Shown here one piece after another: positions 9,773 through 21,605 of a stretch of 64,000 nucleotides of DNA. Numbering within the stretch: the first letter of the stretch is position 1; the number at the start of each line of letters is the position of its first letter. The notes beneath the pieces were generated by a model. That model had not been told where the DNA came from. It was given only the letters and a program-made list of their open reading frames with translations, and searched no databases. The DNA is taken from assembly GCA_963575745.1 (NCBI GenBank), contig CAUYUJ010020560.1, positions 291,001-355,000 on the forward strand. Reading direction: 5' to 3'. This DNA is from Prorocentrum cordatum. Lineage: Eukaryota > Sar > Dinophyceae > Prorocentrales > Prorocentraceae. Both the position numbers and the translations under genes were made by a program.

Positions 9773-10215
9773 GTGGTGGTGATGATGATGGTGATGAAGC
9801 TAATGATGGTGATACTGATGATGACGATGATGGTGGCGAACATGGTATGATGATGATGACAAAAGTGATGATGGCCACGCTAGTTATGATAATGGTGATG
9901 CTGGGAATGACGGTAGTGATGACGACATGACGACGTTGATGGTGATGTTGATGATGATGGTGATGAGCATGCTAATGATTGGTTAACTGATGAAAATGTA
10001 GATGATGATGACGTTGCTGAGGATGATGGTGATGATGATGAGGGTGGCGGTGATGATGACGATGCTGATGATGCTGAGGACGAAGATGGTGACAGTGATG
10101 ATGGTGGTGGTGAAGATAACGAGGATGATGAAGATCATGACGTTGAAGATGATGCGCAGTTTGATGATGATGATGCTGATGATGACGACGGTGGTGATGA
10201 TGACAAGGATGGCGA
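9706..10215. repeat. (GAT)n tract, ~510 bp
   Basis: Pure GAT at 9708-9770, then increasingly degenerate GATGATGGTGATGA repeats. Poly-Met, poly-Asp or poly-Ile reading frames over it are not genes. Confidence 0.95.
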
Positions 10216-10339
10216 TCACGAAGGAAAAAAAAGGAAATACGAATGATTAGCCAAGCGACGGATCCAACTTTATGCAGCTACCGCAGTCGTGCGCATCGTT
10301 ATCGGCCGGGGTTCTTTCATGGGGGCACGAAGTGTGAAA

Positions 10340-10545
10340 TATGTGCACCACAGTGGGATGGCGGCGGCACGCGGGCGCTGCCACTGGTGCATTCGGTGGA
10401 GTTTCCTTTAAGGCCTTCGGTGGACATTCCTCTGGGGGCCAAGAGCCGTGTGCAGGGTGTGCCAAATTGGACGCGGCGGGCGCATGCGAGCGTAACCACT
10501 CGGGCGTTCGGTGGAGCTCCATCTCGGGCCACGAGGCGTGTGGAA
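10340..10545. repeat. Degenerate relatives of the 78-bp repeat at 43.0-43.4 kb
   Basis: Repeated GGCG(G/C)GGCGCATG..., ACCACTGG/CGGG and TTCGGTGGAGCTCC blocks match the array at 43049-43362 in order, with more divergence. About three copies. Confidence 0.5.
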
Positions 10546-11880
10546 GATCTGTTTTCATAGGTATTACGGTTTCTTCTCTCCAACAATGCGACGAAGTACT
10601 ACCGCGGTGAAAACATCAACCTTCTGATCTGCCGCATTGGAAACTGAACTGGGGTGCTTATGCAAGTTAAGCATGTGAGTGATGGTCACCACCTTACAAT
10701 CTCCATATCTCGAGAGGAACTGTCCCAATTTCAGGAAGTGCAAAAACTTCACAGATTGATATACGCTTATCAAAATAAAGCTAGCACATTCGCATATTCG
10801 GCTCCATTCCCGAAGGTTTCGGCCAAGCCAGTCCAGCATGCGGTCATTGGGGGCATGCATGTACTTGCCGCGCGCAGTAAATCGCCAAAACCAATTGTGA
10901 ACTACCCAAAAATCCTCGATCCCAAATGCGCTATAACTAGCCAACGTATCAAACGGATCGGTGCACGCACGTATAACGTTGATGTGCCCTTGACTTTCAA
11001 ACTAAAAAAGCGCGGGTCCTGTGTGTGCGTTTTCCAAAGCTAACATTGGTTAAGGCGTGGGCCTCGCGAGCTCCATTCGCGGTGCCCTGTGCAATTGTCA
11101 CACCTGCTTTCACGCACGCGTCAGTAACCAACATGAATCAAACTGTATCAACAGATTGACCATGCCGCGCGTCATACAACAAACGATTGAATTCAGCATT
11201 GGCAAGTAATGGTGCTAGAGACGTGTATGCGCCACCGTCGCAAACCATACAAAAAATGTTAGTCGACCGGTATATGTCCCATGGGGCAGTTTCCAACTCC
11301 ATGCGAACCTCCGCATCATGCCCGGGACATGGTTTAGGGAAACATCTGTGTTGCGTATCTGGAACATACAAAAAAAAACGGATGGTGAATGGTTTGTGGA
11401 AGTAACGAGAAAAAGCGTGTGGGATGCGTCGCGTTCGTTCATTCTCTTTTGCTGAGCAGAACTGTCAACTCAAACTCAGGTCTACGAAAGCGACGAACAG
11501 ACCTACGATGAAGATCCATGTGTTCTTACTCATTGCTCCGTCTGTTTCTTTCCACCCATAACGCAGCCCAGGAATCCGCGAGCTGCCTGTTGGCACCTGG
11601 CCCCCTGATGTGTGATGGCATCTGCCGAAAACATTTAACACATAGCAATCGGTTGCTCTACTCGCAAAATCTGGGCATGTGGAACGACCGTTTTTTCTGT
11701 ACCCGTTGTCTTTCCTCCGTAAGAAGCCACCAAACAACGCCGTCAAACCGAGAACAAACTTTGATTGCACCTGGCATAGTCATAACAACTGTGGGATATG
11801 TCGAGCGCGTTGCCAAAGCTGTCTGAGCCAGTACGGTGACAACTCCCATGTATGTCGCCATCCCCATTGTCTGGCTTAGC
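10546..11880. other. Lower-GC stretch with possible relic coding sequence
   Basis: Base composition drops below that of the surroundings, as it does in the transposase-like gene at 61.4-63.5 kb. On the minus strand a frame stays open from about 11008 (after a TTTTTTTAG) to 10564 and reads like ordinary protein (HINVIRACTDPFDTLASYSA, then WVVHNWFWRF). Further minus-strand fragments lie at 11141-11371. No family is recognised. An old mobile-element gene is the likeliest reading. Confidence 0.3.
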
Positions 11881-12110
11881 CTTCCATTTCTCTTCTTCCT
11901 TCTTCTCCTTGTCCTTTCATCATCCTGATAGTTCATCCTCCTTTTCTCTCCTCCCTATTTCTCCTCGTCCTCGTCCTCGTCCTTCTCCTCCGTGTTATCC
12001 TTCTTGAGCTACTCATATGTCTCTTCCTCCTTTCTCTCCTTCCCCCCTACTGCTTCCTCCTCCTCTTCAATCCTCCAACTCCTCCTTTTGGAGGAGGTGG
12101 AAGAAAGAAG
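11881..12110. repeat. Pyrimidine-rich TTCCTCC tract
   Basis: Imperfect TCCTT/CTCC repeats with few purines. No gene. Confidence 0.8.
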
Positions 12111-12119
12111 GGACCCCAA

Positions 12120-12480
12120 AACGGAACCAACACGGAATCAAACAACCGCAGGACAACCAGCGCACAAACAAAAACAATGCCTGGAGGACTCTCCCCTGAA
12201 ACCTCCCCAGGGCTTGGTTGTTTGGGCGTCTTGTGTTCAGAAGTGTTGCTTAAGCTTTTCAGAGGAGACCGAGCACACAGTGTGTTTGTCCTTTTTAAGT
12301 GGGAACCGACAGAAACCTGATGATTGTTGTGTTGCTGGCAGCTGGGAGCCAACCAGAACTGTTTTGAACGCTTTTCAGCAAGGAGCCAACAAGCCATGGA
12401 CACCCATACAAAAAAACGAAAAACATCCCTGTAGGACTCCCCCCCAAAACCGCCCCAAGAATTGGTTGTTTGGTGGGTTG
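12120..12480. repeat. Repeat family GGAGGACTCCCCC...CCCAGG, two copies
   Basis: 'acaaacaaaaacaatgcctg', 'gaggactctcccctgaaacc', 'ttggttgtttgg' at 12160-12230 recurs at 12400-12475. A third copy lies at 14335-14430, with the same order of an ACAAACA run, GGAGGACTCCCCC and CCCAGGG. Confidence 0.6.
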
Positions 12481-12734
12481 GTGTTCCTTGTTTGTGTTCC
12501 GCTGGGAACAGCAACATGTTGTTGGTTGTCGTCAGCTGGGGGCCCACAGAACCTTGAGTCCCACCAGCCCTTTGCACGGCAGGTGGTCTAACGAGATTCC
12601 TCTTCCCTCTTCCATAAAAGCCCTCTTCCCCTACGGGGAGGGGTTTACCCCTCACCTTTGCCCCTCCCCTGGACTTGTTCGCCCCCCCCCCCCCCCCCGG
12701 CGAGGTGTCAGGGCGTCCAACTGGCCTCCTGAGG

Positions 12735-12975
12735 TGTTGGCACCATTTTGGCCTCTTTGGGGGGGGGCTGAACTTTATCCCACCAGCCCTCTGGGCGCCA
12801 AAATAATGGGTTTTACCCAGGTTTGGGCACCATGTTGGCCTCTTTGGGGTGAGGGGTGGGGGGCTGAACGCTATACCACCAGCCTTATGAGCGCCAAAAT
12901 CATTGGTTTTACTACGGTGTTGCCCCCCAGTTTGGCCTCTTCAGGGGGGGCTGAACGTTATACCATCTCCTCCTT
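12735..12975. repeat. ~85-bp tandem repeat, three copies
   Basis: The block 'ttggcctctttggggg' then 'gctgaacnntatnccaccag' then 'gcgccaaaatnattggtttt' repeats at about 12750, 12835 and 12930. A single related block precedes the GGCCCAAGA array at 22935-23035, so the two repeats travel together. Confidence 0.65.
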
Positions 12976-12984
12976 TGATCGATG

Positions 12985-14036
12985 GCCTTCAAGATGGCCC
13001 CAAGAGGCCTTCCAGGGCTCCCACGAGGGCCCCAAGAGAGCCCCAAGGCCCCAGAGGCCTCCAAGACGCCCAAGATGGCCTCCAAAACGGCTAAGATAGC
13101 CCCAAGATGCCTCCAATACGGCCCAAGATGCACCCAAGACGGCCTGAGATGGCCCCCAGATGGCCCAAGACGGCGCAAGAAGCCCTCAGGAGGCCTCCAA
13201 GACGGCCCAAGAGGCCCCGAAGAGGTTCTCCAGGAGGGCCCGAAGAGGCCAAAATCATTGATTTTCCTAAGGTGTTTGAAAGATGTTGGCATTTGCTTCT
13301 TCTCGACATTCCGGCGGCTCAGGACGGCCCAAGAGACCCCAAAAATCGCCCACGAGGACTCCAATATGGCCCCACGACGGCCTAAGAGGCCCCCATGACG
13401 GCCCCAAGAAGGCCCAAGAGGCATCCAAGACGGCCAAACCGGCCTCGAAGACGGCAAGGATGGCCCCAAGATGCATCCCAAACGGCCCAACATGCTCCCC
13501 AGACGCGTAAGATTGCCTCAAGATGGCGCAAGACGGCCCAAGAGGCCCCCAAAAGGCCTCCAAGACGGCCCAAGAGGCCTCCAAGAGGTACTCCAAGAGG
13601 GCCCGAAGATGCCACAATCACTGATGTTCGCAACGTTTTTGAACGATGTTGGCATTTGCTTCTTCTCGGCATTCCGACGGCTCAAGACGGCGCAAGAGGC
13701 CCCTAAGATCGCCCAAGAGGCCTCCGAGATGGTCCCATGACGGCCCAAAAGGCTCCCAAGACGGCCCCAAGATGGCCCTCAAACGGCCCAAGAGGCCTCC
13801 AAGACGCCCAACATGGCCTCTAAGAATCCCTGATATGCCCCAAGAGAGCCCTAAGACGACCCAGACAGGCCCCCAAGACGGCTTCCGACGGCGCCAGACA
13901 AGCCAGGAACGCCCGAAAACTGCCAAAGATGCCCCCAAGAAGCCCCCAAAGGCCCCTCAAAACCTTCGAAGAGGCCCCCAGGAAGCACCAAGGAAACCCC
14001 ACGAGTGCCCCAAGAGGCGCCCAAGAGGCCTCCTCC
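12985..14036. repeat. GGCCCAAGA array A
   Basis: Over 1 kb of degenerate 9-12 bp units such as GGCCCAAGAGGCC and CCAAGACGGCC. Two inserts at 13257-13330 and 13616-13690 share 'gatgttggcatttgcttctt' and 'cattccg(g/a)cggctca', giving a higher-order unit of about 360 bp. All open frames are shadows of the repeat. Confidence 0.9.
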
Positions 14037-14334
14037 TCCTCCTCCTCCTCCTCCTCCTCTTCCTCCTCCTGTTCCCCTCGCCCCCACGCGGCCCCCAGAG
14101 ATAGCCCGAAAAGGCCCTCTAAGGCCACCCCCTTGCTCCCAGAGATCTCTCGGTTCATCCTGGTTGCTCGCTTTGTTTCCCTAGACGTGTCCGTTCGTCC
14201 CTTTTTCCCGTCAGCTCTCGTGGGCAGGGCTTCTGAATGGGCTGGTGGGGATACGCGAAACGCGAACCATCTTCCCACCTGGGGTCAAAACACATAGGTT
14301 CGTTCTGGTTCTGCGGTTCGGAACCAGCAAGCAC

Positions 14335-14430
14335 CGAAGGACAACCAGACAAAAGACAAACAAACACCATCATCCCTGGAGGACTCCCCCAAAACATGCC
14401 CAGGGATTGTGTTTGCGTGTTTTGTTTTCT
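14335..14430 (+). repeat. Repeat family GGAGGACTCCCCC...CCCAGG, third copy
   Basis: Matches the two copies at 12120-12480. The flanking stretch 14037-14334 starts with (TCC)n and then has nothing; 14431-15044 holds a GA/TA microsatellite (14650-14720) and G-rich sequence without a gene. Confidence 0.6.
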
Positions 14431-15044
14431 GGAGTGCCTTATTTTTTGTTGTTTTTGTCCAGCTCGGGGCCGCACAACCTAAGGAACAGCAGGCAAAGGC
14501 CTTCAGGATCTCTCTGAGGGCTGTCCTGCTGGGGGCGTGTGAGGGCCGCCGCAAGCCTTCTCAATGAATATGTGTTTTGATCGCACCAACTTGCTGTGGA
14601 AAGGCCGCTCGCCCTCCTTCAACAAAAAACAGGGGCGCCCAAGGCCCCTTTCCGTGTATATATATGTGTGTATATAGATACACGAGAGAAGGAGAGAGAA
14701 AGAGAGAGAGAGAGAGAGCGCACGTTTCATGGGCGCTTGCCTTGGGAACATTCGGCGGCGCATTTCGAAACGGGGGGTAGGTCCCCCCCACACTATGCGC
14801 AGTCGATCAAAACCGGGGGACTCCCCTCCCCCCACCCCCCCCTCCCGAACCCCCCCCCTTTCGGCGCCGGCGCCGGCGGCCGCCAGCAGCGCCGACGGCG
14901 GGGACGCAGCGACGATGACCAGAGGCAGCCCAAGGAGGGGGGGGTTCAAATCCCCCCCTGGCGCCAGCGCTGGCAGCGGCCAGCAGCGCCGGCGCTGGCG
15001 CCGGCGACGGCGGGGACGCAGCGACGATTAGCACCGCTACGACC

Positions 15045-15535
15045 ACCAACACTTCCACCACCGCTTCAACCCACCACCACCAACATCAACCCACCACGCA
15101 ACCACCACCGTCACCACCACCGCCACAGCCACCCCCACCATCGCAACCACCACCACCACAACTCGCCATCATCACTACCACCACAAAAACCCATTACCAC
15201 TACCACCACCACTACCACAATCTACCATACCACCACCACACAGAACCACCACCACCACCACCACCACCACCACCTTCACAAACCACCGCCGCCACCACAA
15301 CCCACAACCACCACCACCACAAACCACCACCACCACCACCAAACCACCACCACCACAACCCACCACCACCACCAGCACCAACCACCACCACCGCCAAACC
15401 ACCACCACCACCACCACCACCACCACCCACCCACCACAACCTCCACCACCACAGCAAACCACCACACCACCACCACCACAACCACCACCACCGCCACCAC
15501 CACCACCACCACAACCCACCATAACCACCACCGTC
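15045..15535. repeat. (CCA)n tract, ~490 bp
   Basis: Nearly all CCA/ACC triplets, so the minus strand is GGT-rich with dozens of GG doublets. Poly-His/Thr and poly-Val/Gly frames are shadows. Confidence 0.95.
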
Positions 15536-15689
15536 GTCCTCGTCGACGTTCCCCGCCGCCGCCGCCTGCCGCCGCAGGCGCCGGCGCCGGCCCAGAAAAC
15601 GAAATCTTCGTCCCCGCCGCCGCGGGAGGAAGGGAGGGGGGGGGTCAGTTTCCCCCACCCTTTCAAGCGACCACCGAACGCGCTCATTC

Positions 15690-15692
15690 ACA

Positions 15693-15732
<40 letters not shown>

Positions 15733-15800
15733 TGTGTGCGCTACGTGTGAATATGCAACTACATATTCATTTACATGTATATATACATATATATACACAT
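15690..15800. repeat. (TA)n microsatellite
   Basis: A pure TA run at 15694-15731, then CATATA-type sequence. The following 15801-16964 contains GTGCAATGTA-like short repeats and a GATGATG patch (16300-16400) but no gene. Confidence 0.9.
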
Positions 15801-16964
15801 ACAAAACATATACATGCAGAAGATGTGTTACCCAGCGGTGATCCACAAAAGTGGTTCTCGAAGTCGACGCATTGTAATTGACTTGGTGTAATCACTGTTG
15901 TGCAATGCAAACACACGTAGTGCAATGTAGGTGGTGCAATATAGGTTGGTGCATCCAATACAGTGCAGTCTCCATCCAGGCTAGTGCAACTGATTCTAAA
16001 GGATTTGAAGTTGACAACACCACTGCTCGCGCAATCGTCCCACCAACCCACACACAACTGGGTTTGCAAAACCCATGCGGCGGCGATTGCGATTAGTGTT
16101 TTGTGCTGGCTGGCGCATCGCCGCCGCCGCCCTAACGGGCATTCTCGCGCGCAGAGCGGCCAACTAATTTGGCGCGATCGACGCGGCCGTGGCGGCGCAG
16201 ATCGCCGGAAACTGCCCAACGCGTCTCGCAAGCCGCGCTGGCGCGCGGGCACATAAGTGCGAGTAGGTGACTCAAGCAGTCGGGCGACGTCGACAACGTC
16301 GGAAGCGATGATGATGGGAACGATGATGGTGTCAATGGTGACGATGATGACGGCAAGGCCAATGACGGCGCCGATGCTGGAGACGCCGATGGCGATGACG
16401 GTGTCACTTGTCGGTGACGAAGGTGTTGGAAGAATTTCGACATCTCGACGCGGGCGAGTGGCCCGCATAATGTTATGTGGCCCGGATCGTCCCCCCCTGG
16501 CAGGCGCGCAATGGCGGTCGCATGATTTGGACATGCACGTGCGAGAAGCTCGCTTGGTCGCATTTGATGATAATGTAGATGGTGTTTACATTCAGATAGT
16601 GCGGCAGCATTTGCCTGTTAAATGTTTCGGGTACCTAGGTATTTAAATCCATACGGCGCCTATGTGTTTGAGAGATTTCGGCATGCGCGCCCGACGACGC
16701 GTGCGAAAGGACTTTGTTTCCCCTGTTGCAAAAGATCTGTGATAACGTATGACTTTTGATAAACGAGTGTGCGCGCACAGTATTGCTTGACAGGGGTAAA
16801 GGGTGGCTAGAAGGGGTCTAGCTGGGATGGTGCGAATTCGTACTTACAATGAACGGTGGGGCAACATCATATGTAAATGTCAATATCCCAGGGGTACCGA
16901 TAAAGCCTGGAGGGGTGGGGAGATCGTAACTGTTGTTAGCAGGGAGAATCATTAGAGGTGGTGC

Positions 16965-17220
16965 ACTGTATACATCGCAATGCAATGCGATGGAAACAAT
17001 GCAACGCAATGCGATGCGAAACAATGGAAAACAGATAAAAGCAGTGAGAGGAGCCGCAAAGCAGTCCAAAACAACGCCAAGCAATGTAAAGCAAAACAAG
17101 GCAAGACACAGCAATGTATAGCAATGCAAGGCAATTTTAAACAGTGCAGAGCAACGCAAATAAAGCCATACACATTACTGGGCTGCAGCGCAAAGCAACT
17201 CAAGATAATACAAAATAACG
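16965..17220. repeat. Degenerate GCAATGCAA minisatellite
   Basis: AAACAATGCAACGCAATGCG-type 9-10 bp units throughout. Confidence 0.75.
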
Positions 17221-17398
17221 CAGACCCAGACGGCGACTGGGCGGCGACGGCGACCGCATAGCAGCCAGACAGACGGGCAAGCACATATCATCGGGCCACG
17301 GGTCCGCCCAGAAGACGGGCAGCGACGAGGCAACGACGGCGACCAAATAGCCGCCACTGCCGCCACACCGGCGGAAGCCCTAAATGCAAGCACTGTGG

Positions 17399-17610
17399 GC
17401 AATACATATATATATATATCTATATATATATATACATATCGTGCATACGCGCATACATATATACATATGTGTGTATGTGCAGGCGGCTGCATACCTACAC
17501 TCTGAAATACATGTGTATACATATATAAGTATATACATGCATGCATGTGCGTGTAGGAAGAAAGCTGTATATGTATATATGTATATACATACATGTAGTA
17601 ATTCCTTCCT
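17399..17610. repeat. TATA/CATA microsatellite
   Basis: Alternating TATATA, CATACATA and TGCATGCA runs. 17611-17917 is intron of the kinase locus with no other signal. Confidence 0.9.
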
Positions 17611-17917
17611 CCTGATGTCCATATGCCACCGCCCAGAACAAGCGCTTCAGGGTACGGCGGTGGATGACGACGAACAATTCTCGCACGGCTTTGCAACACC
17701 TGAGTGATGGCATCCCTCATCTTCCTTGTTGGCTGGCGCTCAGCGAGCAAGCGCGCGTACGACAACGCCTGCCTGAATTACCCGATGCTGTGTAATACAA
17801 ACGCCTATCTCATATCACGTAAAAAACAAGAGGACTGCCGATGATTGCTGAAACTGCAATGACACTCCTCCGTCCGACTCTCTGGCACGGTGGACATGCA
17901 CTTCCCACCAGCCCGTC

Positions 17918-17995
17918 CAGAATCATGTCGCGCGCCTCGGCACTCACGCGCTGCCAGAATACCCCACGGAATGTCAGCTCTGTGATCTCCTCGCC
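17918..17995 (-). CDS. Protein kinase exon (helices G and H)
   Basis: A 26-codon exon after CCAG|G: GEEITELTFRG, then VFWQRVSAEARDMIL. The W-x-x-V-S-x-E-A-x-D-x-I pattern is the usual sequence just before the conserved Arg of subdomain XI. It begins in phase 0 against the GAG end of the exon at 20627-20792 (...LAGRHPPE). It stops at ATTCTG, followed by GACGGG, so the donor would be GA. Choosing this end gives the standard spacing to DP-x-x-R in the next exon; reading on to the GT 9 bp later would add residues. Confidence 0.75.
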
Positions 17996-18612
17996 CTGGC
18001 AGGGGAGCCCATGACTAGAAGAACAACAACAAATGCCTGTTCTGGCTCGAATCGGGAAACGTGTTTTGCTTCAAGCTAAAAATGCGCGCCGTAACCTGCT
18101 GCGTTACCTGGCCGCTCAACTGTTGACATATCGCGGCACCGGCACACCAAACTCCTGCCGTGGCGCCGTCTGCTCTGCTTTCTTGGAGAACGAGTGGCCC
18201 GTTCAGCCGTCGAGTTTCTGCTCTGTCGGAGGTCCCCACAAGCTCTTTTGACCACGTACTGGTACAGTGGAGGCCCGACCACAAGAAACCTTCCACAAGA
18301 AACCCATCCCCTGGAACCCCAGGACGCCATTGTTTTTTGGCGTGGGAACGTCACGCGTTCCATAGCAAAACCATCTGGAGGCAAGCAGGGTGTTTCTTGG
18401 CATGGGCCTCCACTGTATGCGTGTCGCGCGAACTGCTTCTCGGGGCCCCAGGGCTCGAGATGGGCGCCGCGGGTTGCTCAGCATCGAGCAACCCGCCCTG
18501 GCGTCGCCGCCGCGTCGAGGCTGCGCGAACCTGTCGTACCACTGCATGGGCGACGAGAATCTCGAAAACAAGAAGGGCAGCCAACGCAGACTCCACATCG
18601 ATCAGAAGACTG
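17996..18612. other. Kinase intron segment, nothing recognised
   Basis: Moderate GC, overlapping open frames on both strands, no protein family and no inverted-repeat element that I can see. Confidence 0.5.
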
Positions 18613-19735
18613 AAATGAAGTGGACTGGAGTGGACTACAATAGACTGGACTAGACTCTACTCTACTCCGATCTACCCTGTGGTGCCCAACTATTCCTCTA
18701 CCGTCAACCCTACTCTACTCTACTCTCCCCTGCCCTACACTGCCCTGCCATACCCTGCCCTACGTGACATTAGCATGCTCTAGTCAGCATGTTGTTATTG
18801 TGGGCTTCGGCACTTGGCACGAGGGAGTGTGAGGAGGGGGTCTGGGCCTGGGTCGGTGCTCAGTCGATCTGCTTTGACCCGTCGCGCAAGCAGACTGGGC
18901 GGGGGGAGTCCCAACCCGTCGCCGAAAGCAGCTGCCCAGAGCAGCCAAGGCGTGGTCTTCAGGGGGGGGGCAGGGGTGGGGGGCGCGGGGGCCCGCGCCG
19001 ATCGGCGAGACAGTACATAAAAAGAAGCTGCCATGCTCTGGTATGCTCGACTCCTACTATACACTACTCTATTCCTTATCGACTCTCCTCTAGTACACGT
19101 TCCTGTGCTCTCGTATACTCTGCTCTGCACTACTTCACGCTACACTACTCTGCTCTGATCTAGGCGACTCTGTTCTTTAATAACCGACTCTGTGCTACGA
19201 CCCACCCTACTCTACTTTACTCCTCTACTCTGTCGTACTCTATTCTACCTTAGCCTACTCAAACCCACTCCACTCTACTCGCCCCTAACCTATCAAATGT
19301 ACTCTACTCCACTCCTGCTCTCCTATATTCCGCTACTCCTGTATATTACTAGAACGCCATCTGCCCTGCTATGTTATACTCTGCTCCAGCTACCCGACTC
19401 TACTCCAACTCTGATCTACTCTACTCTGGTCTACTCTACCCTACTCTGCCCTACCCTACCTAAGCTACCTTACCGTACGATGCCCTGCTCTACTCTAACA
19501 TACGTCTGATCTGCTCTACGCCTGCTCTACTCCACTCCTGTTCGACTCACCCTACTCTGTTCTACCTGACTCTACAATACTCGATGTAGCTGTACTCTGA
19601 TCTACCCTACCACCTACACAGCTCTACTCGACTCTGCTCGATTCTACCCTTCACTGCTCCACCCTACCTTAACCCTACTCTACGCTGCTCCTACTCTTCT
19701 CCACACCTACTGTACTCTACTCTACGCTTCTCTTG
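18613..19735. repeat. Degenerate CTCTAC (ACTCT) minisatellite, interrupted
   Basis: TACTCTACTCTGCTCTAC-type units at 18640-18785 and 19040-19735, split by a G-rich unique block at 18786-19030. Strong pyrimidine bias on the plus strand. Confidence 0.85.
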
Positions 19736-20010
19736 AGCCATGGGGATAGCAGAGGAAGCCATGCGGATATAGAGGAAACCATGCGGATAATTAGCAGAGG
19801 AAGCTATGCGGATACAGAGAGCACCATGCGGATAGCAAAGACAGCCATGCATAACGGAGGAAACCATACGCACCAGAGGACACTCGGAGGAAGCCATGCG
19901 CACCAGGAGAAGCCATGCGCAGCAGAGGGCGGGCGTGTGTGTGTGGGGTAACATAGAACGGCATGCGAATAGCAGAAGAAACCATGCGCAACAGAGAAAG
20001 CTCAGAGCAA
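19736..20010. repeat. ~25-bp GCCATGCGGATAGCAGAGGA minisatellite
   Basis: GCCATGCG(G/C)A and AGCAGAGGAA motifs alternate about ten times. Confidence 0.75.
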
Positions 20011-20084
20011 CCGAGGACGCGTGCAGGGGCAACATAATGGTAAAGGTGGACCAGTGCTATATGCATGAAGCTCCCACGACCAAA

Positions 20085-20155
20085 CCTACTTTTTATATGT
20101 ATATATATATACACATATAAATACATATACATATATATATATATATATACACATG
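20085..20155. repeat. TA-rich microsatellite
   Basis: TATATGTATATA and pure TA runs. 20156-20626 holds no recognised feature. Confidence 0.9.
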
Positions 20156-20626
20156 ATCCAACAGAAAGGCGAACGGCCCTCGTGCTGCTCGCAAACTGAC
20201 TAAATCGGCACTTCGCCGTGCAATCCGACCAGCAGACGTCACTCGATCGAATTTCAGAATATTACATTAGGGGTCAAGCAAACTGCGTACGCGTATAAAC
20301 AACGAGACGCTGTCGTCGGAATTGTCTCGACCATGGTCCGACCCTGGAGCAGCGTGACACAAACTAAGCGAAACTGTGAGATGCATGCCCTGGCTCTGGT
20401 AGTTGGGAGGAATGGTGTCAATACTGCGCCAGGCTGCGCAGTGGAAGTGAACGAACATCTGGAGACGAGGCGGTCCCTCCCCCATCTAGGCGCTGCCTTG
20501 GCTACAGGATCTGCTTTAAGACCCTAGACTCCAATCGACTGCTTCCACGATGCCGATTACAGGGCGACGCCTGGGGCATTCCCCGCGTGCCGCTCGAGCC
20601 GGATGGCCCAGTAACAAAGAGAGATC

Positions 20627-20792
20627 CTCGGGCGGATGACGGCCAGCAAGCATGGCGAAGAGGGTAACACCCAACGCATAGCTGTCCACCATCTTGCCGT
20701 CTTGACTTGTGCGAACTTGCCCTCGGCTCATCTCAGGAGCACGATCCGCAAGAACCCAACGAATGTGGTCCACCAGGCGACGCCGATTCACG
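20627..20792 (-). CDS. Protein kinase exon (APE motif, helix F)
   Basis: The frame reads ADRAPEMSRGQ, then DGKMVDSYALGVTLFAMLAG, then RHPPE: the APE motif of subdomain VIII followed by D-x-Y-A-x-G of subdomain IX. The 3' end CCCGAG is followed by GATCTC (GA donor). The start shown uses AG at 20794-20793; it fits the phase left by the DFG exon (2 nt + 1 nt = Arg). It would insert about 14 residues between GTR and APE, so the true 5' boundary or a further micro-exon holding the usual Y-x-A-P-E tyrosine remains open. The 3' part is secure. Confidence 0.75.
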
Positions 20793-21214
20793 CTTCACGG
20801 TAAGAGAGATGAACATGCATCTCGTCCATGAGACCACTGCCCGACTAAGAAACAACCCTTGTTCACATGGCGGAAGTCGATGAGGCCGAGGCGAAGGGAG
20901 ATGATGGCGATGGGAGAAAAACGAACATGAGGAGGCACGGGGAAGGGGCGGAGGACGAGGACGTCGAGTCAAAGACAAGAAAGAATCAGACAAATGCCCC
21001 AGCAATCTCGGGTACGCCGACCAGAGCATTGAGGCACAATGAGCCCTCCCTGCAGAATCTCTGAGAATCTCTCCAGCCCTTCAGGACGTGAGTGGTTTAG
21101 GGCGTTTACCAATCGCTTCGCTCAGTCCGCCAGCCCGTATTGTGCCATCGTCGGCATTTGCGTGCGCGTTCGTAGGCCATGCTGCGCTGCCGGTCGGCGC
21201 TGCTGCGGTTGTTG

Positions 21215-21605
21215 GTGAGAGTCCTCGTGGATGCTTCCTGGCGTCTCTTCGGAGGGTTCTTGGGGGGCTCCTGTGTAGCCGTTTTGAAGACTCTTGGGGA
21301 CCTCCTGGGGGCGCCTCGGATGTCTGTTGGGGCTCTCTTGGCGCCTCTTGGGAGCATCCTGGACACTCTTGGGGGGTTCTTCGGGGACACTTGGGGCAGC
21401 CTGGGCGCCTCTTGGGGCTGAGGGGTCGAACTGCTCGCTCGGCTTCCTCCTTTTGGGCCCTCTCTTGGGGCCGTCCTGGGGCTCTCTCTCCGTCTGTCTT
21501 GGAAGCCTCTTGGGCCCTTCTTGGGGCCCTCTTGGGGGTCACTGGGGCGGATTGGGGGCTTTCTTGGAGGCTTTACGGTCCGTCTTGGAAAGATTTTAGG
21601 GGCCT
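21215..21605. repeat. GGCCCAAGA array B (opposite orientation)
   Basis: Plus strand reads CTTGGGGGCCTCTTGGG-type units, the reverse complement of arrays A, C, D and E. It ends near 'gtgttagaaagctgagacct', comparable in position to the inserts of array A. 20793-21214 before it has no feature. Confidence 0.85.

Noticed and set aside
14941-14966. GGGGGGGTTCAAATCCCCCCC, resembling a tRNA T-arm
   Set aside because: The stem is 7 bp of pure G/C and no anticodon arm, D-arm or acceptor stem can be drawn around it.
14596-15750. 384-codon plus-strand frame rich in His/Thr
   Set aside because: It is the (CCA)n tract plus flanking GC-rich sequence; no start context or domain.
15767-16534. 255-codon minus-strand frame with hydrophobic stretch
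   Set aside because: The hydrophobic part is the GATGATG patch read as Ile/Val and the end is a TA microsatellite.
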